This document shows positions 13,301 through 21,040 of a stretch of 64,000 bases of DNA, one piece after another; the first letter of the stretch is position 1; every line of letters starts with the position of its first letter. The notes beneath the pieces were generated by a model. It saw only the letters and a list, made by a program, of their open reading frames with translations, was not told where the DNA came from and ran no database searches. The DNA comes from Leptobrachium leishanense (lineage: Eukaryota > Chordata > Amphibia > Anura > Megophryidae): assembly GCA_009667805.1 (NCBI GenBank), contig CM019066.1:115806190-115870189 (forward strand), in the 5' to 3' direction. A program made the position numbers and the translations under genes.

Positions 13301-16300
13301 AAAAGAAAAAAGTACTCTTCCACGCCTAACATTTCCATCTTTTACATGGCACATATAATGAGTTCTCCAGACGTATTCTGTTATAAATATAGTACCGGTA
13401 TAGCATGTGATATTTTTTCTTTAATATCCCTTTTTAAAAGGGGGGAACTACATCAATGATAGCCAGAACTATGTGGGTGCGGGGCAAATTTACGTTATAT
13501 ATACACAAATATAATATCACCCAGCATAGTGCCGGGAAGCATACTATTAATCGTAACCTGTCCTTTAACCACATGGAAGAATATTCTGACCACATGCTGA
13601 AGAATGAGTAAATATGTTCACGGAAGTCACCTGGTCTGTAATTTTCTTTGTGATTAGTGAGAATGCTGTTTAAAGGGATACTCTACTAAAAAAATATCTC
13701 TGCATTTTTGTCCTTAAATATAATATGTCCAATTATTTTTCAATTTTTATTTTAGGTGATTTTACTCACTTTTTCTCCCATGACATGCAATGCTCCTCCT
13801 CTTCCAGCTCAGGGACTTGAGAAATCTTGAAGAACTTGCCGATTCCTACACAACTTGCGTAGTGTTGGCAACCCAAATTGCACTTCGTTTAGGACTTGCG
13901 CACTTTACGCTGAACCAGTCCATCAGCTACCTCTCAGTACACCAGCTATCACCAGCTGTCTGAGAAAAGGTGACATCAGCACGTAGAATGCATGCTGGCA
14001 TCACTAGAAACTAATCTGGTGACCGCCAGCAGGGAAATTCAAAATCCCAGCTGCTGGTGATGCTGTTGTGGGTGGAGGAAACTCCTCTGCTTCACCAGTG
14101 CTTTAATCAATTCATCCCTGGAGGGAGGGTGGGGAGAGAAGGGGGGAAATCTATACACCCTACCAACTTTAAAGAGCTAAGAGTGACCCTTTAACACTCA
14201 GATTTTCTTAAGCACCAACTGCTGTGGTAAAGGTTGTCCCTCCCTAATGCTTTCTCCAACTTTCTCTTTATTTCTGTTTCAGAATTCTGTCTGTCAGGAA
14301 ATAAACAGATCCGCCATTGAAGAGGTGAGTGCATATAAAAAAGACAATATATATAGATACATAAATCAGTCAAACAAAAGTCAATGTACCGGCTGGGTGG
14401 AGTAGAGGTAACATCACTGCTCTGCGTGGAGAGAGCCTGTGGAGTCATGGGTTCGATCCTGATGAGCACCTCTCCAGTAAGTGTCCTTGGGCAAGACACC
14501 TAACTGTTCATACTCGCCACCCAGGACATACTTGAAAACGAGAGAAATCTCAATGTATCCTTCCTGGTAAAATCCTTTCTATAAAAAAATGAAGGACCTA
14601 TATTATATGATAAAGACGTGGACATGGCTAGCCATGACATAAATAAAGGCCAATCACAATCATCCAAGTTAACAGATACACAAGGTTTGGTGATGGCGAC
14701 TGAATCCAGGCTGCCCTTTTCTTGGGTCTGGAAAATAGACCTTGAATTAGACTATTTGTAAGCCTACTATGAAAAGTATCCATGTCCCTTAAAGAGTCAT
14801 TAGGCACTGTGACCACTCAGTATTATTTTAGTAGTCGTAGTGCCCCAAGCACCTTCATCCGCTCCCTTTGCAGGCGTCTCTGGATTCAGGGATGGCTGAA
14901 TTGGCCCTCTCTCTGAGTGTAGGGATTAGTTCCACCCAGGACCTGAGTGCTGATCTCAGTTTCCTTGTTTTATGGGACATAGCTCCCACGAATGGTTTTC
15001 AAAATTCTCTGACATTGAGTGTCATTGGATTGGCTGGATGCTAATTCAAATTACAAGTTTTCTTGCAGTTTTGTGACAACTGCGGCTTACAGGAAGCCTG
15101 TAGCAAGTCACATTCGGAGCAATGCAGAGAGCGAGCCCAGCACCGGATTGAAGGAAAGCTAAAATCAAACTGAAGGGTTAAAACAAAATGTTCTGTAAAA
15201 GTGGGTAAAAGCTTATTCGTTGCTCTCAACTCTCTGATGTTGCAAAATATTTGTGTTTCTCGTTACTTTCACACAACCTTTCTCCAATACTGGACTCACA
15301 GAACATACATTGCAATCCTCCTGTACTGCAGACAATCACATATAAAAGGTCGCACCAGTTATATCGTTTAGACTTTTAAAATAATGAAGGAAAAAAACCA
15401 CCAAAATTTCAAATAGACTGCAAAACTAGTAAGCCAACCCACACAGTGACTCAAACCAGGGCATTGCAGCCATTAGAACATGTAGCTATACCTGCACGGG
15501 TTCTGCCCTAGGACACCTCGTACAATTGACAAACATGGGTTTTTAGTGTCATATTGGTTCTTCCATACAGGAAACCTGCCTGAAAGCAATCCATTCAGAC
15601 CTGAAAGCATACAGGAAAGAATTGCAGAATTTAAATCCAGATCTTAATGATGTCATCAACAATCTGATGAAGGTAGGAAAAAAGAATCATGGCTCCACTT
15701 TGTTACATTGAAAAATACCATTTATTATTCACGGACTTCAGGAATGATGGAAAGTCCTTGTAACAGGGTTTACTCCGAAACCAAACCCGCTACAGAAACG
15801 GGGGGGGGGGAACTAAGAAGATGGTACAGTTAAAGTAATCATAGTTAAAGGATTCCTCATCACAATATCTGATTTCTTAGAAAGGTGTAAGGGTGCTTAG
15901 AGTGTCCCATTATGGTTATTATTTACCATGTCCTTAAATCTAATGCTGCTTGGAGTCTCCGTTTCAATTTAAATAACATTTTAAATAAAGGCGGATTTAC
16001 CTCACAGTTGGAATATTATTATACTCCAATTGGCTCAGAGGACAATAAAAAGGTTAAATAAAGTGTAAAAAATACCATCTTTTTAGTCCATTCCCTTCAT
16101 TATTTTAATTCATTGCTTGTTCCACAATGTACTTTGAAGTATTTGTTTTCAATAACCTAGTTAGGCCAGTGTCAGATGAGTGCACTATGTGCGCCCGTAC
16201 TGACGTGCCTTCCGACGCATGTCGCAGCAGTGTGACATTTCGACGGGGCCGGCCACACGCTGTAGTGTGTGCACGAATTGCGCACGCTACAGTGGACGTG

Positions 16301-17642
16301 CTGAAAGCCTCCGCGTCGAAACACTACAACGCGTGTTCAACAGGGCTGCAAAGTGCGATCCTCCATAGGACGTTCTTTCCTCTCTCAAAAACGCTCATGT
16401 GACAGTGGCCTAAGGCTACACACAGATGTTGAAGTCTTGACTTTGTGGTTCATGGATATATAAAGTCTTCAGAATGTCAATGGAAGGACACATAATGAAC
16501 CAACATAACTTTACCAATGATGCAGGATGTCAAGTTATCGAAATGTTGTAGAAAACCTGTGCAAACTGGAAAAGTAAGATAAGGAAAAAGCTATACTGCA
16601 TTTTTCTTTCAAGTTAAGAGTATGTAAAGGTACAAAATTGAGGTCCTCCAGATTCAGTTATATTACGGTTTTCATTTGACTCTTTCATAGAATCAAAATC
16701 TGTTATCACCTGGTTGACATGGGATCAAACTGTATCAAACAATATGGTTTATTTACTAACCAACATTCTTTCCTGTTGTTGCAAAAAAGGATAAACTTTG
16801 AATTTCCCTTTTGGAAAATGCCTAACAGCAACAGGGGAAGCTTCCCAATGAAACTCCTCCTGTCGCTATTTAAATTTCCCTCAGAATCACCAAAGTTTAT
16901 TATTGTTGCAACAACAGTAAATTATAGTGGTTACGGAATTACCTTGTTAAAGGTTGTGCAATTTTCACCTTTCACTGCATACACACAAGTAGTCAGGCTG
17001 AGATTGGGGTCTGTATATAGAAGAGGAAGTAAAGTTTTCCCATTTCTTTAGCAATGAAACTGGGCTCTAGGTCTCCATTACCCAAGGTCTAGGGCCACGA
17101 TTTGAAAGGGGACTAGTACACCTGTCTGGGAGGGCAATACAGGAGCACAGGCATTGTTTTGGTTAGTGTATCTCAGCTGAAATAGGCCTTCCTCCATTTG
17201 TATGGAATTGCCTGTCTACGGTTCCACAGGCTTTTGTGTCAAGATTCCAAACATACCATGTCCAAGAAGATTTACTCAATGATTTCTATGATGGGTCCTG
17301 AGATTGTTTAAGGGCATCTTTGTCTGGGTAGTATATCATTGGAAATCCAAACAGCTTGTTGACATTATTTGGACCATACCATTAGAATATCTCAATTTTC
17401 TTTCTACTATTCTAATCCTGTTGTGCACAGATGATTAATACAGTTTATTTACATCACTTTTTAAGGCTTTAAATGTCCAAGACGAGGAAGAAGACGAAGA
17501 AATTAAATCCCCTAACCCATCGTATGCATACAAGCACAGACAATGTACTATTTTGCTGTCTTTTAATATGCGAGCTGTCACCATTGCCAGGGTGCTGAAC
17601 TACCTAAAAGAGGATCCGAAACATAACACAAAGAAACTGTAA
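4275..17642 (+). CDS. IL12A: Interleukin-12 subunit alpha (p35), six exons
   Basis: Secreted cytokine subunit. In vertebrates it pairs with IL12B (p40) as IL-12, which drives Th1/NK interferon responses, and with EBI3 as IL-35. Joining 4275-4311, 6944-7104, 9597-9704, 14283-14324, 15571-15672 and 17466-17642 gives one 208-residue frame; intron 1 is phase 1 and the rest are phase 0. A hydrophobic signal segment lies at about residues 14-29. Family landmarks in order: C47 region (helix A), C74 then MDAKDIT, ACLP at 94-97, [13 protein letters not shown] at 118-130, NNLMKALN at 146-153, and the C-terminal helix C177-TILL...[13 protein letters not shown]. These match the human p35 landmarks (YPC..IDHEDIT, EACLP, LCLSSIYEDLKMY, DELMQALN, CILLH..RIRAVTIDRVMSYL). 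N-glycosylation sequons occur at N56 and N110, among others. The protein is shorter than human p35, mainly in exon 5 and through one missing cysteine exon. The start is the first ATG after the TATA box; the nearby second ATG (4303) is out of frame. Confidence 0.93.
4410..4660. repeat. Deleted TTAACCCC-family MITE
   Basis: Both ends survive as inverted repeats: cccttcactgctgagcc at the left, and its complement with ctgctg and aaagggttaa at the right (4640-4658). It also keeps the internal 'catggtcatgtttggtatcattggaaaggcc' module seen at 46490-46530 (inverted), 55300 and 56770. The remaining interior is lost. Confidence 0.75.
5639..6494. mobile_element. TTCG-rich hAT MITE, copy 1
   Basis: 856 bp. 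The terminal inverted repeats are TAGGCTTGTGCACCGA at the left and the complement of TAGGGATGTGCGTTTCGG at the right. Flanking 8-mers are TTTTTTAT (5631-5638) and CTTTTTAT (6495-6502), a 7/8 target duplication of hAT length. The interior is dominated by ttcg/cgaa words and encodes nothing intact. Related copies lie at 39947, 48466, 51230 and 58340. It sits in IL12A intron 1. Confidence 0.9.
6944..7104 (+). CDS. IL12A: IL12A exon 2
   Basis: Acceptor CCTCCAG, donor GTACAT. It encodes the rest of the signal peptide ([10 protein letters not shown] core), the mature N-terminus and helix A with C47 (FTKCQIF) and the sequon N56-R-T. It corresponds to the human segment around mature Cys15. Confidence 0.93.
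7294..8188. repeat. Long GGGTTATTCA MITE, complete copy
   Basis: 895 bp in IL12A intron 2. It begins CAGGGTTATTCAAAGAGATC and ends with the complement (tctctttggataaccctg), so termini match those of the short palindromic family at 2194. An internal inverted repeat lies near 7325-7365. Relatives, mostly truncated, lie at 2468, 21380, 29560, 47465 and 49500. The flanks read TA-CAGGG and CCCTGA-TA, so a TA target is possible but not certain. Confidence 0.85.
8189..9596 (+). other. Distal part of IL12A intron 2
   Basis: No exon is visible. 8200-8600 has the composition of an old repeat, and 9262-9400 shows weak inverted symmetry around an 'agagct' core (gaatccaagtc against gacttggaatc). The intron ends with a polypyrimidine tract and AAACAG at 9591-9596. 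Confidence 0.5.
9597..9704 (+). CDS. IL12A: IL12A exon 3
   Basis: 36 codons in phase 0, donor GTATGT. Carries C74 (ISCSYE), the acidic MDAKDIT segment and C95 (SACLP). Aligns with human YPCTSEEIDHEDIT...EACLP, including the spacing between the two cysteines (21 in both by eye). Confidence 0.95.
10190..10340 (-). repeat. LINE 3'-end fragment
   Basis: The segment 'agtatttataaagcgccaacaagttc' followed by the 'ggggagggagttcca' block is typical of 3' ends of L2-type LINEs in amphibians, as in the larger copy just downstream. It lies in IL12A intron 3. Confidence 0.5.
10552..10630. repeat. Half of a CAGGGTTATTCA palindromic MITE
   Basis: Matches the right half of the 2194-2359 family (aatctgctatttggtctag ... 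ttcaccttttagtgaata). The left half is absent. It abuts the LINE tail repeat at 10631. Confidence 0.65.
10631..11994 (-). pseudogene. 5'-truncated L2-like LINE, reverse transcriptase relic
   Basis: Minus-strand remnant of a non-LTR reverse transcriptase. The readable frame 11887-11363 has the [20 protein letters not shown] motif, the catalytic YADD box with downstream DTQIYLS, and [10 protein letters not shown]. The open frame continues upstream without Met to about 11994, where the element is truncated. Downstream, frameshifted coding for the C-terminal RT region ([39 protein letters not shown]) runs to about 10940. The 3' end is a 'gcgccatataa' type terminus with an (ATT)n tail at 10631-10672. 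The clade (L2 or Rex1) is inferred. It lies in IL12A intron 3, antisense to the gene. Confidence 0.85.
12189..12360. repeat. CAGGGTTATTCA palindromic MITE, copy 2
   Basis: Left end CAGGGTTATTCAGAGAAAGG; the right end is decayed (tttctttgaatagac). The internal 'aaatagccgatttagaaagtgag' block is shared with the other copies. Confidence 0.85.
12905..13046. repeat. GGGAGTTGTAGTTC palindromic repeat, copy 1
   Basis: The inverted arms contain GAACTACAACTCCCATG and GGGAGTTGTAGTTC, with outer arms 'gggttgtccaaact' against 'agattggacatccc'. Degenerate relatives lie at 26405-26510 and at 44664-44748 plus 48317-48362, the latter split by an insertion. Confidence 0.85.
13047..13671 (+). other. IL12A intron 3, no further feature
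   Basis: AT-rich sequence with short open frames on both strands but no recognisable coding or repeat signature. Confidence 0.5.
13672..14194. repeat. TTTAAAGGGATACTCTA MITE, copy 1
   Basis: Ends are TTTAAAGGGATACTCTA and the complement at gagtgaccctttaa. The interior shares the block with gattttactcac and gctcctcctcttcc, and the ctgctggtgatgctg region, with the copy at 54186-54716. It ends about 90 bp before the IL12A exon 4 acceptor, so it contributes sequence just upstream of that exon's branch and polypyrimidine region. Confidence 0.85.
14283..14324 (+). CDS. IL12A: IL12A exon 4, single 42-nt cysteine exon
   Basis: Exactly 14 codons in phase 0 ([14 protein letters not shown]), acceptor TTTCAG, donor GTGAGT. 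Length, phase and a central Cys match the pair of 42-nt exons of mammalian IL12A (ESCLNSRETSF... and GSCLASRKTSF...). Only one is visible here. Contains C106 and the sequon N110-R-S. Confidence 0.9.
14388..14592 (+). mobile_element. tRNA-derived SINE with LINE-like tail
   Basis: The head resembles a tRNA. A-box-like TGGAGTAGAGG is near 14398, and a B box GGTTCGATCC is at 14450-14459. The 3' half is the tail module (gacatacttgaaaacgag ... atgtatccttcctggtaaaat) that recurs alone at 21878, 48123, 58247 and, inverted, 58943. It ends in an A-rich run. Cells do not use it as a tRNA: no stem-loop set is intact. It sits 64 bp after exon 4 of IL12A. Confidence 0.85.
14782..15190. repeat. Degenerate AAAGGGACACT-type fold-back repeat
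   Basis: Starts with cccttaaagagtcattaggcactg and an immediate fold-back (ggcactgtgaccact ... agtagtcgtagtgcc), the design also seen at 1-219 and 63800-64000. The interior is decayed and the right end is uncertain. Confidence 0.6.
15571..15672 (+). CDS. IL12A: IL12A exon 5
   Basis: 34 codons in phase 0, acceptor CATACAG, donor GTAGGA. Encodes C119 and an amphipathic helix ([20 protein letters not shown]) and ends NNLMK. Corresponds to human LCLSSIYEDLKMYQVEF...DELMQ but is about 14 residues shorter in the loop after the helix. Confidence 0.95.
16164..16410. repeat. GGCCAGTGTCA MITE (Harbinger-like)
   Basis: 247 bp with inverted ends GGCCAGTGTCA and TGACAGTGGCC, flanked by TTA on the left and TAA on the right, so an exact 3-bp duplication is not shown. 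The interior is GC-rich (acgcgtgttc, cgacgggg). It lies in IL12A intron 5. Its ends resemble those of the 17832-18258 element. Confidence 0.75.
17466..17642 (+). CDS. IL12A: IL12A exon 6 with stop
   Basis: 58 codons and TAA at 17640-17642. Acceptor TTTTTAAG. Begins ALN, then a strongly acidic loop (DEEEDEE), then the C-terminal helix with C177 and [13 protein letters not shown], the most conserved stretch with mammalian p35. The tail after the helix ([11 protein letters not shown]) is about ten residues longer than the human end. Confidence 0.96.
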   Translation, partial: ALNVQDEEEDEEIKSPNPSYAYKHRQCTILLSFNMRAVTIARVLNYLKEDPKHNTKKL

Positions 17643-17767
17643 CACCATACATTATACTCAATGAAACAACTGACACCACAACCAAATTTACTATAAAGAA
17701 CATGCATCATTATAGAATCACTTCAAATCCATTATATCAATACACATTTCTAATACACATAAGACAG

Positions 17768-18315
17768 TATTACAAAGTTGGTGCTAACTTAACCAGAGCT
17801 GTTGTAAACTTAAAACCTCCATAGGCTATAAGGCTAGGGTCAGACAAAAGCATTTTTCCCCGCGAACGTGAAAAACTGCGTCCGAACGCATTGACGTATT
17901 TTTTCACGGAATGTGCAAAAACGGTCAGACGACGCGCATTTTCGGGCGTGATTTTGTACGGATCGTCAATAAAACTCTTTTTGCGTCTGGACGTTATGTA
18001 GGCTGGACATTAGCAGCGTCTGACATCTTCTAATCACGCAAACACGCCGCTATGCCGCAGCTACGCACTCAGTACGTCAGTACTAGCGGTTCAGCGTTCT
18101 CAAAAAAATGCGTTCAAATTCCACTTGCGTTGCACGGCCGGACTTTTGTGCGGCCGTACATCGTATATTGGCCGTCATTGCCCGTCATCTGCTGCTAGTG
18201 CGGCTGTAATTATGTGCGCCAGTACGCACGTTAAAAGTGCGCTGGTCTGACCCCAGCCTAATGGCTCTGGGAAGTTTACAACAGCTCTGGTTAAGTTAGC
18301 ACCAACTATGTAATA
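17768..18315. repeat. Outer inverted-repeat element in IL12A 3' UTR
   Basis: Arms 17768-17811 and 18272-18315 are complementary at 43 of 44 positions by eye, with a core containing aaccagagctgttgtaaact. The space between is occupied by a second element (17832-18258) plus short linkers (17812-17831 and 18259-18271) that are themselves weakly complementary. Confidence 0.85.
17832..18258. repeat. Inner Harbinger-like MITE with TAA duplication
   Basis: Ends GGCTAGGGTCAGAC and GTCTGACCCCAGCC are inverted repeats with one mismatch. TAA flanks both sides (17829-17831 and 18259-18261). 427 bp, CG-rich interior, nested between the arms of the outer element. The family is inferred from TSD length and end sequence. 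Confidence 0.8.
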
Positions 18316-18403
18316 TGGCCCATTGTCTTTTCATGGACAACCCCATTTAATGTGCTGCATAAATGAAGATCTCACCTCTATCTGTAATTACAGTACAACT
18401 AGG

Positions 18404-18560
18404 CTATTTATTTATTTATAATGTTAAGTTAATAAGCTATGGTATTTAAATACGTATTTAAAAATCAAAGAACACTCACATATGTCTATTTATTAATTTA
18501 TTATTGTTTTGTGATTTCATGGCGTATAACTTATATTTATTTATTTGACTATTATTTATT
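18404..18560 (+). promoter_or_regulatory. IL12A: AU-rich elements in IL12A 3' UTR
   Basis: Clusters of overlapping ATTTA pentamers, including TTATTTATT nonamers, occur at 18404-18420, 18486-18505 and 18534-18560. Such elements bind TTP/AUF1-type proteins and shorten cytokine mRNA half-life. The function here is inferred from the known behaviour of cytokine 3' UTRs. Confidence 0.8.
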
Positions 18561-18586
18561 GTGAACATTTATATATGACAAGATGG

Positions 18587-18622
18587 AATTAAACTATTTT
18601 CTTGCTTCACTTTGTGTTGTAT
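18587..18622 (+). terminator. IL12A: Probable IL12A poly(A) signal region
   Basis: AATTAAA at 18587-18593 contains a one-base variant of the usual hexamer (ATTAAA) and is followed 18 bases on by a GT-rich run (ttgtgttgtatttg). It is placed just after the last ARE cluster, as expected. Confidence 0.6.
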
Positions 18623-18689
18623 TTGTAAAATCATAAATGTAAAATTTTACGACAGATAAGAAAATCAGAACGATTGTTTGTACATGCAC

Positions 18690-18959
18690 ATTATTTGAGA
18701 TTTGCACAAAAAGCAGTTTCGCGCAATAATTACCTACCTGAGCGACTGCGTAAGCAGAAGTATCCAGCCCTCTTCATGAACAAAACAACAAGAAAAAAAA
18801 AGGTTGTCATTTGCTCTCATCCCTATGGCTCCATGCGAAACAAAACAACGGAGGTTTTAGTTTACTTAAATGGCCATTGAAGTGTAAAGCCCACCTGTCA
18901 CGTCAAGGCACCTCTTTTAAAGGGGGGTCCGACTCCTAACCTAATGTAACCAAAAATTG
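18690..18959 (+). repeat. Dispersed repeat, copy a
   Basis: Closely matches 20785-21040 in the same orientation (shared gttgtcatttgc, atccctatggctccatgcga, acctcttttaaagg and gtccgactcctaa blocks). A shorter inverted relative lies at about 55555-55740. It is cut on the right by the hAT insertion at 18968. Its nature is unknown. Confidence 0.8.
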
Positions 18960-18967
18960 CTCACAGC

Positions 18968-19737
18968 CAGGGCCAGTGCTAGACTATATTGCGCCCTAGG
19001 CAAGACCAGCTACTTGCGTCCCACCCCCAGAAAAGATTGTCAACTGTTGAAATGTGGGGGGGAACACACACACTGTGTGCACAGGGGGGTTGGCACACTG
19101 TGCATGGGGACCCACACTGCGGGGGAGGACACACACCTCTTTCTTCTGTGCCTTTTTCTTTTGCCTCTTTCTTTCCTCTGCCTCTTTCTTTCCACTGCCT
19201 CTTTCTTTTCTTTCCTCTGCCTTCCTTTCTCTGCCTCTTTCTTTTCTTTCCTCTGCCTTTCCTTCCTCTGCCTCTTTCTTTTCTTTCCTCTGCCTTTCCT
19301 TCCTCTGCCTCTTTCTTTTCTTTTCTCTGCCTCTTTCTTTTCTTTCCTCTGCCTCTTTCTTTTCATTCCTCTGACGCTTTCTTTTGTTTCCTCTGCCGCT
19401 TTCTTTTCTTTCCTTTCATCTACATCTTTTTTTTCCTTTTTTTACTCTGTGCCTCTTTTTTTCTTTCTTTTGTTTTTCCTTTATTTCTTCTGTGCCTTTC
19501 TTTCATCTGCCTCTTGTGGTGCCGCACATCATCTGGTGGCGCCTGCACATCACCATAAGACGCCCACCTTCTGCGTCGCTAGCGAGGGTCCGCTTTGTGA
19601 GCTGCCACCGCTGGCTACACAAGCAAACAATGAGGAAGGGGATACAATCATGGAACCTGGGTTGGGGCTGTCTGCACCCCTAGGTGTCAGGGTGCTCTAG
19701 GCGGTTGCCTAGTTTGCCTAGTGGAAGCACGGCCCTG
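18968..19737. mobile_element. hAT element with CT-rich minisatellite core
   Basis: Ends are CAGGGCCAGTGCTAG and the complement of CAGGGCCGTGCTTCC. Perfect 8-bp target duplications CTCACAGC lie at 18960-18967 and 19738-19745. The interior (19135-19510) is a CTTTCTTTTCTTTCCTCTGC-type array of imperfect units, giving long Ser/Phe/Leu-rich open frames with no biological sense. Non-autonomous. Confidence 0.92.
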
Positions 19738-19801
19738 CTCACAGCAACTACATGTCCTCCTGCTGCTTCTCAGCTAAGAGACAAAAAATGGTGGGTTTAT
19801 A

Positions 19802-20818
19802 TTTATAGAAACATAGAAAATGTCGGCAGATAAGAACCTTTCAGCCCATCTAGTCTGCCCAATTACATGGATACTTTACCTGGATTTATCTTTTGTTTAG
19901 GATAGCCTTATGCCTATCCCATGCCTGCTTAAATTCAATTACTGTTTTGGCCTCTACCACTTCAACTGGAAGGCTGTTCCATGTATTCAACACCCTCTCA
20001 GTAAAATAATCCTTCCTGGTGTTACTTTTAAACCTTTGCCCCTCTAATCTAAGACTATGTCCTCTTGTTTTGCTACTTTGTTTCATTTTAAATATACTCC
20101 CTTTCTCTACCTTGTGAATTCCCTTTACGTATTTTAATGTTTCTATCATATCTCCTCTGTCTCGACTTTTTTCCAAGCTGTACATGTTAAGATCATTAAG
20201 TCTTTCCTGGTAACTTTTCTCCTTCAAGCCGTACACCATTTTAGTAGCCCTTCTCTGAACTCTCTCTAAGGTGTCTATATCCTTCTGGAGATACGGTCTC
20301 CAGTACTGCACACAGTACTCCAAGTGAGGTCTCACCAGTGCTCTGTACAGTGGCATGAGCACTTCCCTTTTCCTACTGCTAATACCTCTTCCTACACAAC
20401 CAAGCATTCTGCTAGCATTTCCTGCTGCTCTATTACATTGACTACTTACCCTTAGATCCTCTGCAATAATAACCCCTAAATCCCTTTCCTCAGATGTGGA
20501 GGTTAGGACTGTATCAAATATTCTATATTCAGCCCTTGGGTTTTTACGTCCCAGGTGCATTATCTTGCACTTATCCACATTAAAACTCAATTGCCACAGC
20601 TCCGACCATTTTTTTAGTTTACCTACATCATTTGTCATTTGGCTGATCCCTCCAGGAACGTCAACCCTGTTGCAAATCTTTGTGTCATCACCCTCACCAT
20701 GACATTTCCACTTTGGGACTGAAAAAGAAAACACAGAAAACGGCAGCAGCAAAAAATTACCTGGCTGGAAGTACAAGAAAATATACAAATTTGCACAGAA
20801 AGTGGTCTCGCACACCAT
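19802..20818 (-). pseudogene. CR1-like LINE, 3' part of reverse transcriptase ORF
   Basis: Minus-strand open frame of 310 codons (20818-19886), carrying the C-terminal half of a CR1/L2-group RT. Landmarks: LSFNVDKCKIMHLG, EERDLGVIIAEDL, MLGCVGRGI, LYRALVRPHLEYCVQYW, LERVQRRATKMVYGL, SLEKSRDRGDMIE, VLNTWNSLPVEVVEAKT. The first 40 or so residues are not RT, so the 5' end is truncated near 20695. The 3' terminus is the 'ctagatgggctgaaaggttc' (antisense) sequence at 19830-19850, ending near 19802. The intact 300-codon frame suggests a fairly recent insertion. A short relative of the 3' end lies within DIRS at 33181. Confidence 0.9.
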
Positions 20819-21040
20819 TCTGTACCTGAGCAGCTCCGTAAACCACGAGTATCGAGAATCCAGCCCTCTTCATGTATAAAACATAACAAGAAAAAAAGGT
20901 TGTCATTTGCGTTCATCCCTATGGCTCCATGCGAAACAAAACAACAGAGGTTTTAGTTTTCTTAAGTGTTAAGCCCACCTGCTACGTCATGGCACCTCTT
21001 TTAAAGGTGGGTCCGACTCCTAATCTAATATAACCACAAA
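20785..21040 (+). repeat. Dispersed repeat, copy b
   Basis: Second copy of the 18690-18959 repeat, same orientation, starting next to the CR1-like LINE. Together with copy a it may reflect one repeat carried on both sides of younger insertions, or two independent copies. Confidence 0.8.

Larger units (their letters stand above)
17643..18610 (+). other. IL12A: IL12A 3' UTR
   Basis: From the stop to the inferred cleavage region. No AATAAA lies nearer the stop, so the first plausible poly(A) signal is AATTAAA at 18587-18593, followed by a GT-rich tract (18611-18622). The UTR contains a MITE nest (17768-18315) and then clustered AU-rich elements. The extent is inferred from these signals. Confidence 0.65.

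Noticed and set aside
14388..14470. tRNA-like sequence with a good B box
   Set aside because: It is the head of a SINE: no intact cloverleaf, and followed by a LINE-like tail and an A-rich end.
14325..15570. Search for a second 42-nt cysteine exon in intron 4
   Set aside because: No AG-flanked 42-nt phase-0 segment with a central Cys and a GT donor was seen by eye.
18957..19700. Open frame of 247 codons, rich in Phe, Leu and Ser
   Set aside because: It lies over the CTTTC array inside a hAT element with target duplications; the composition mirrors the array.
19886..20818. 310-codon minus-strand frame considered as a host gene
   Set aside because: It has CR1/L2-type reverse transcriptase motifs and a LINE 3' terminus.
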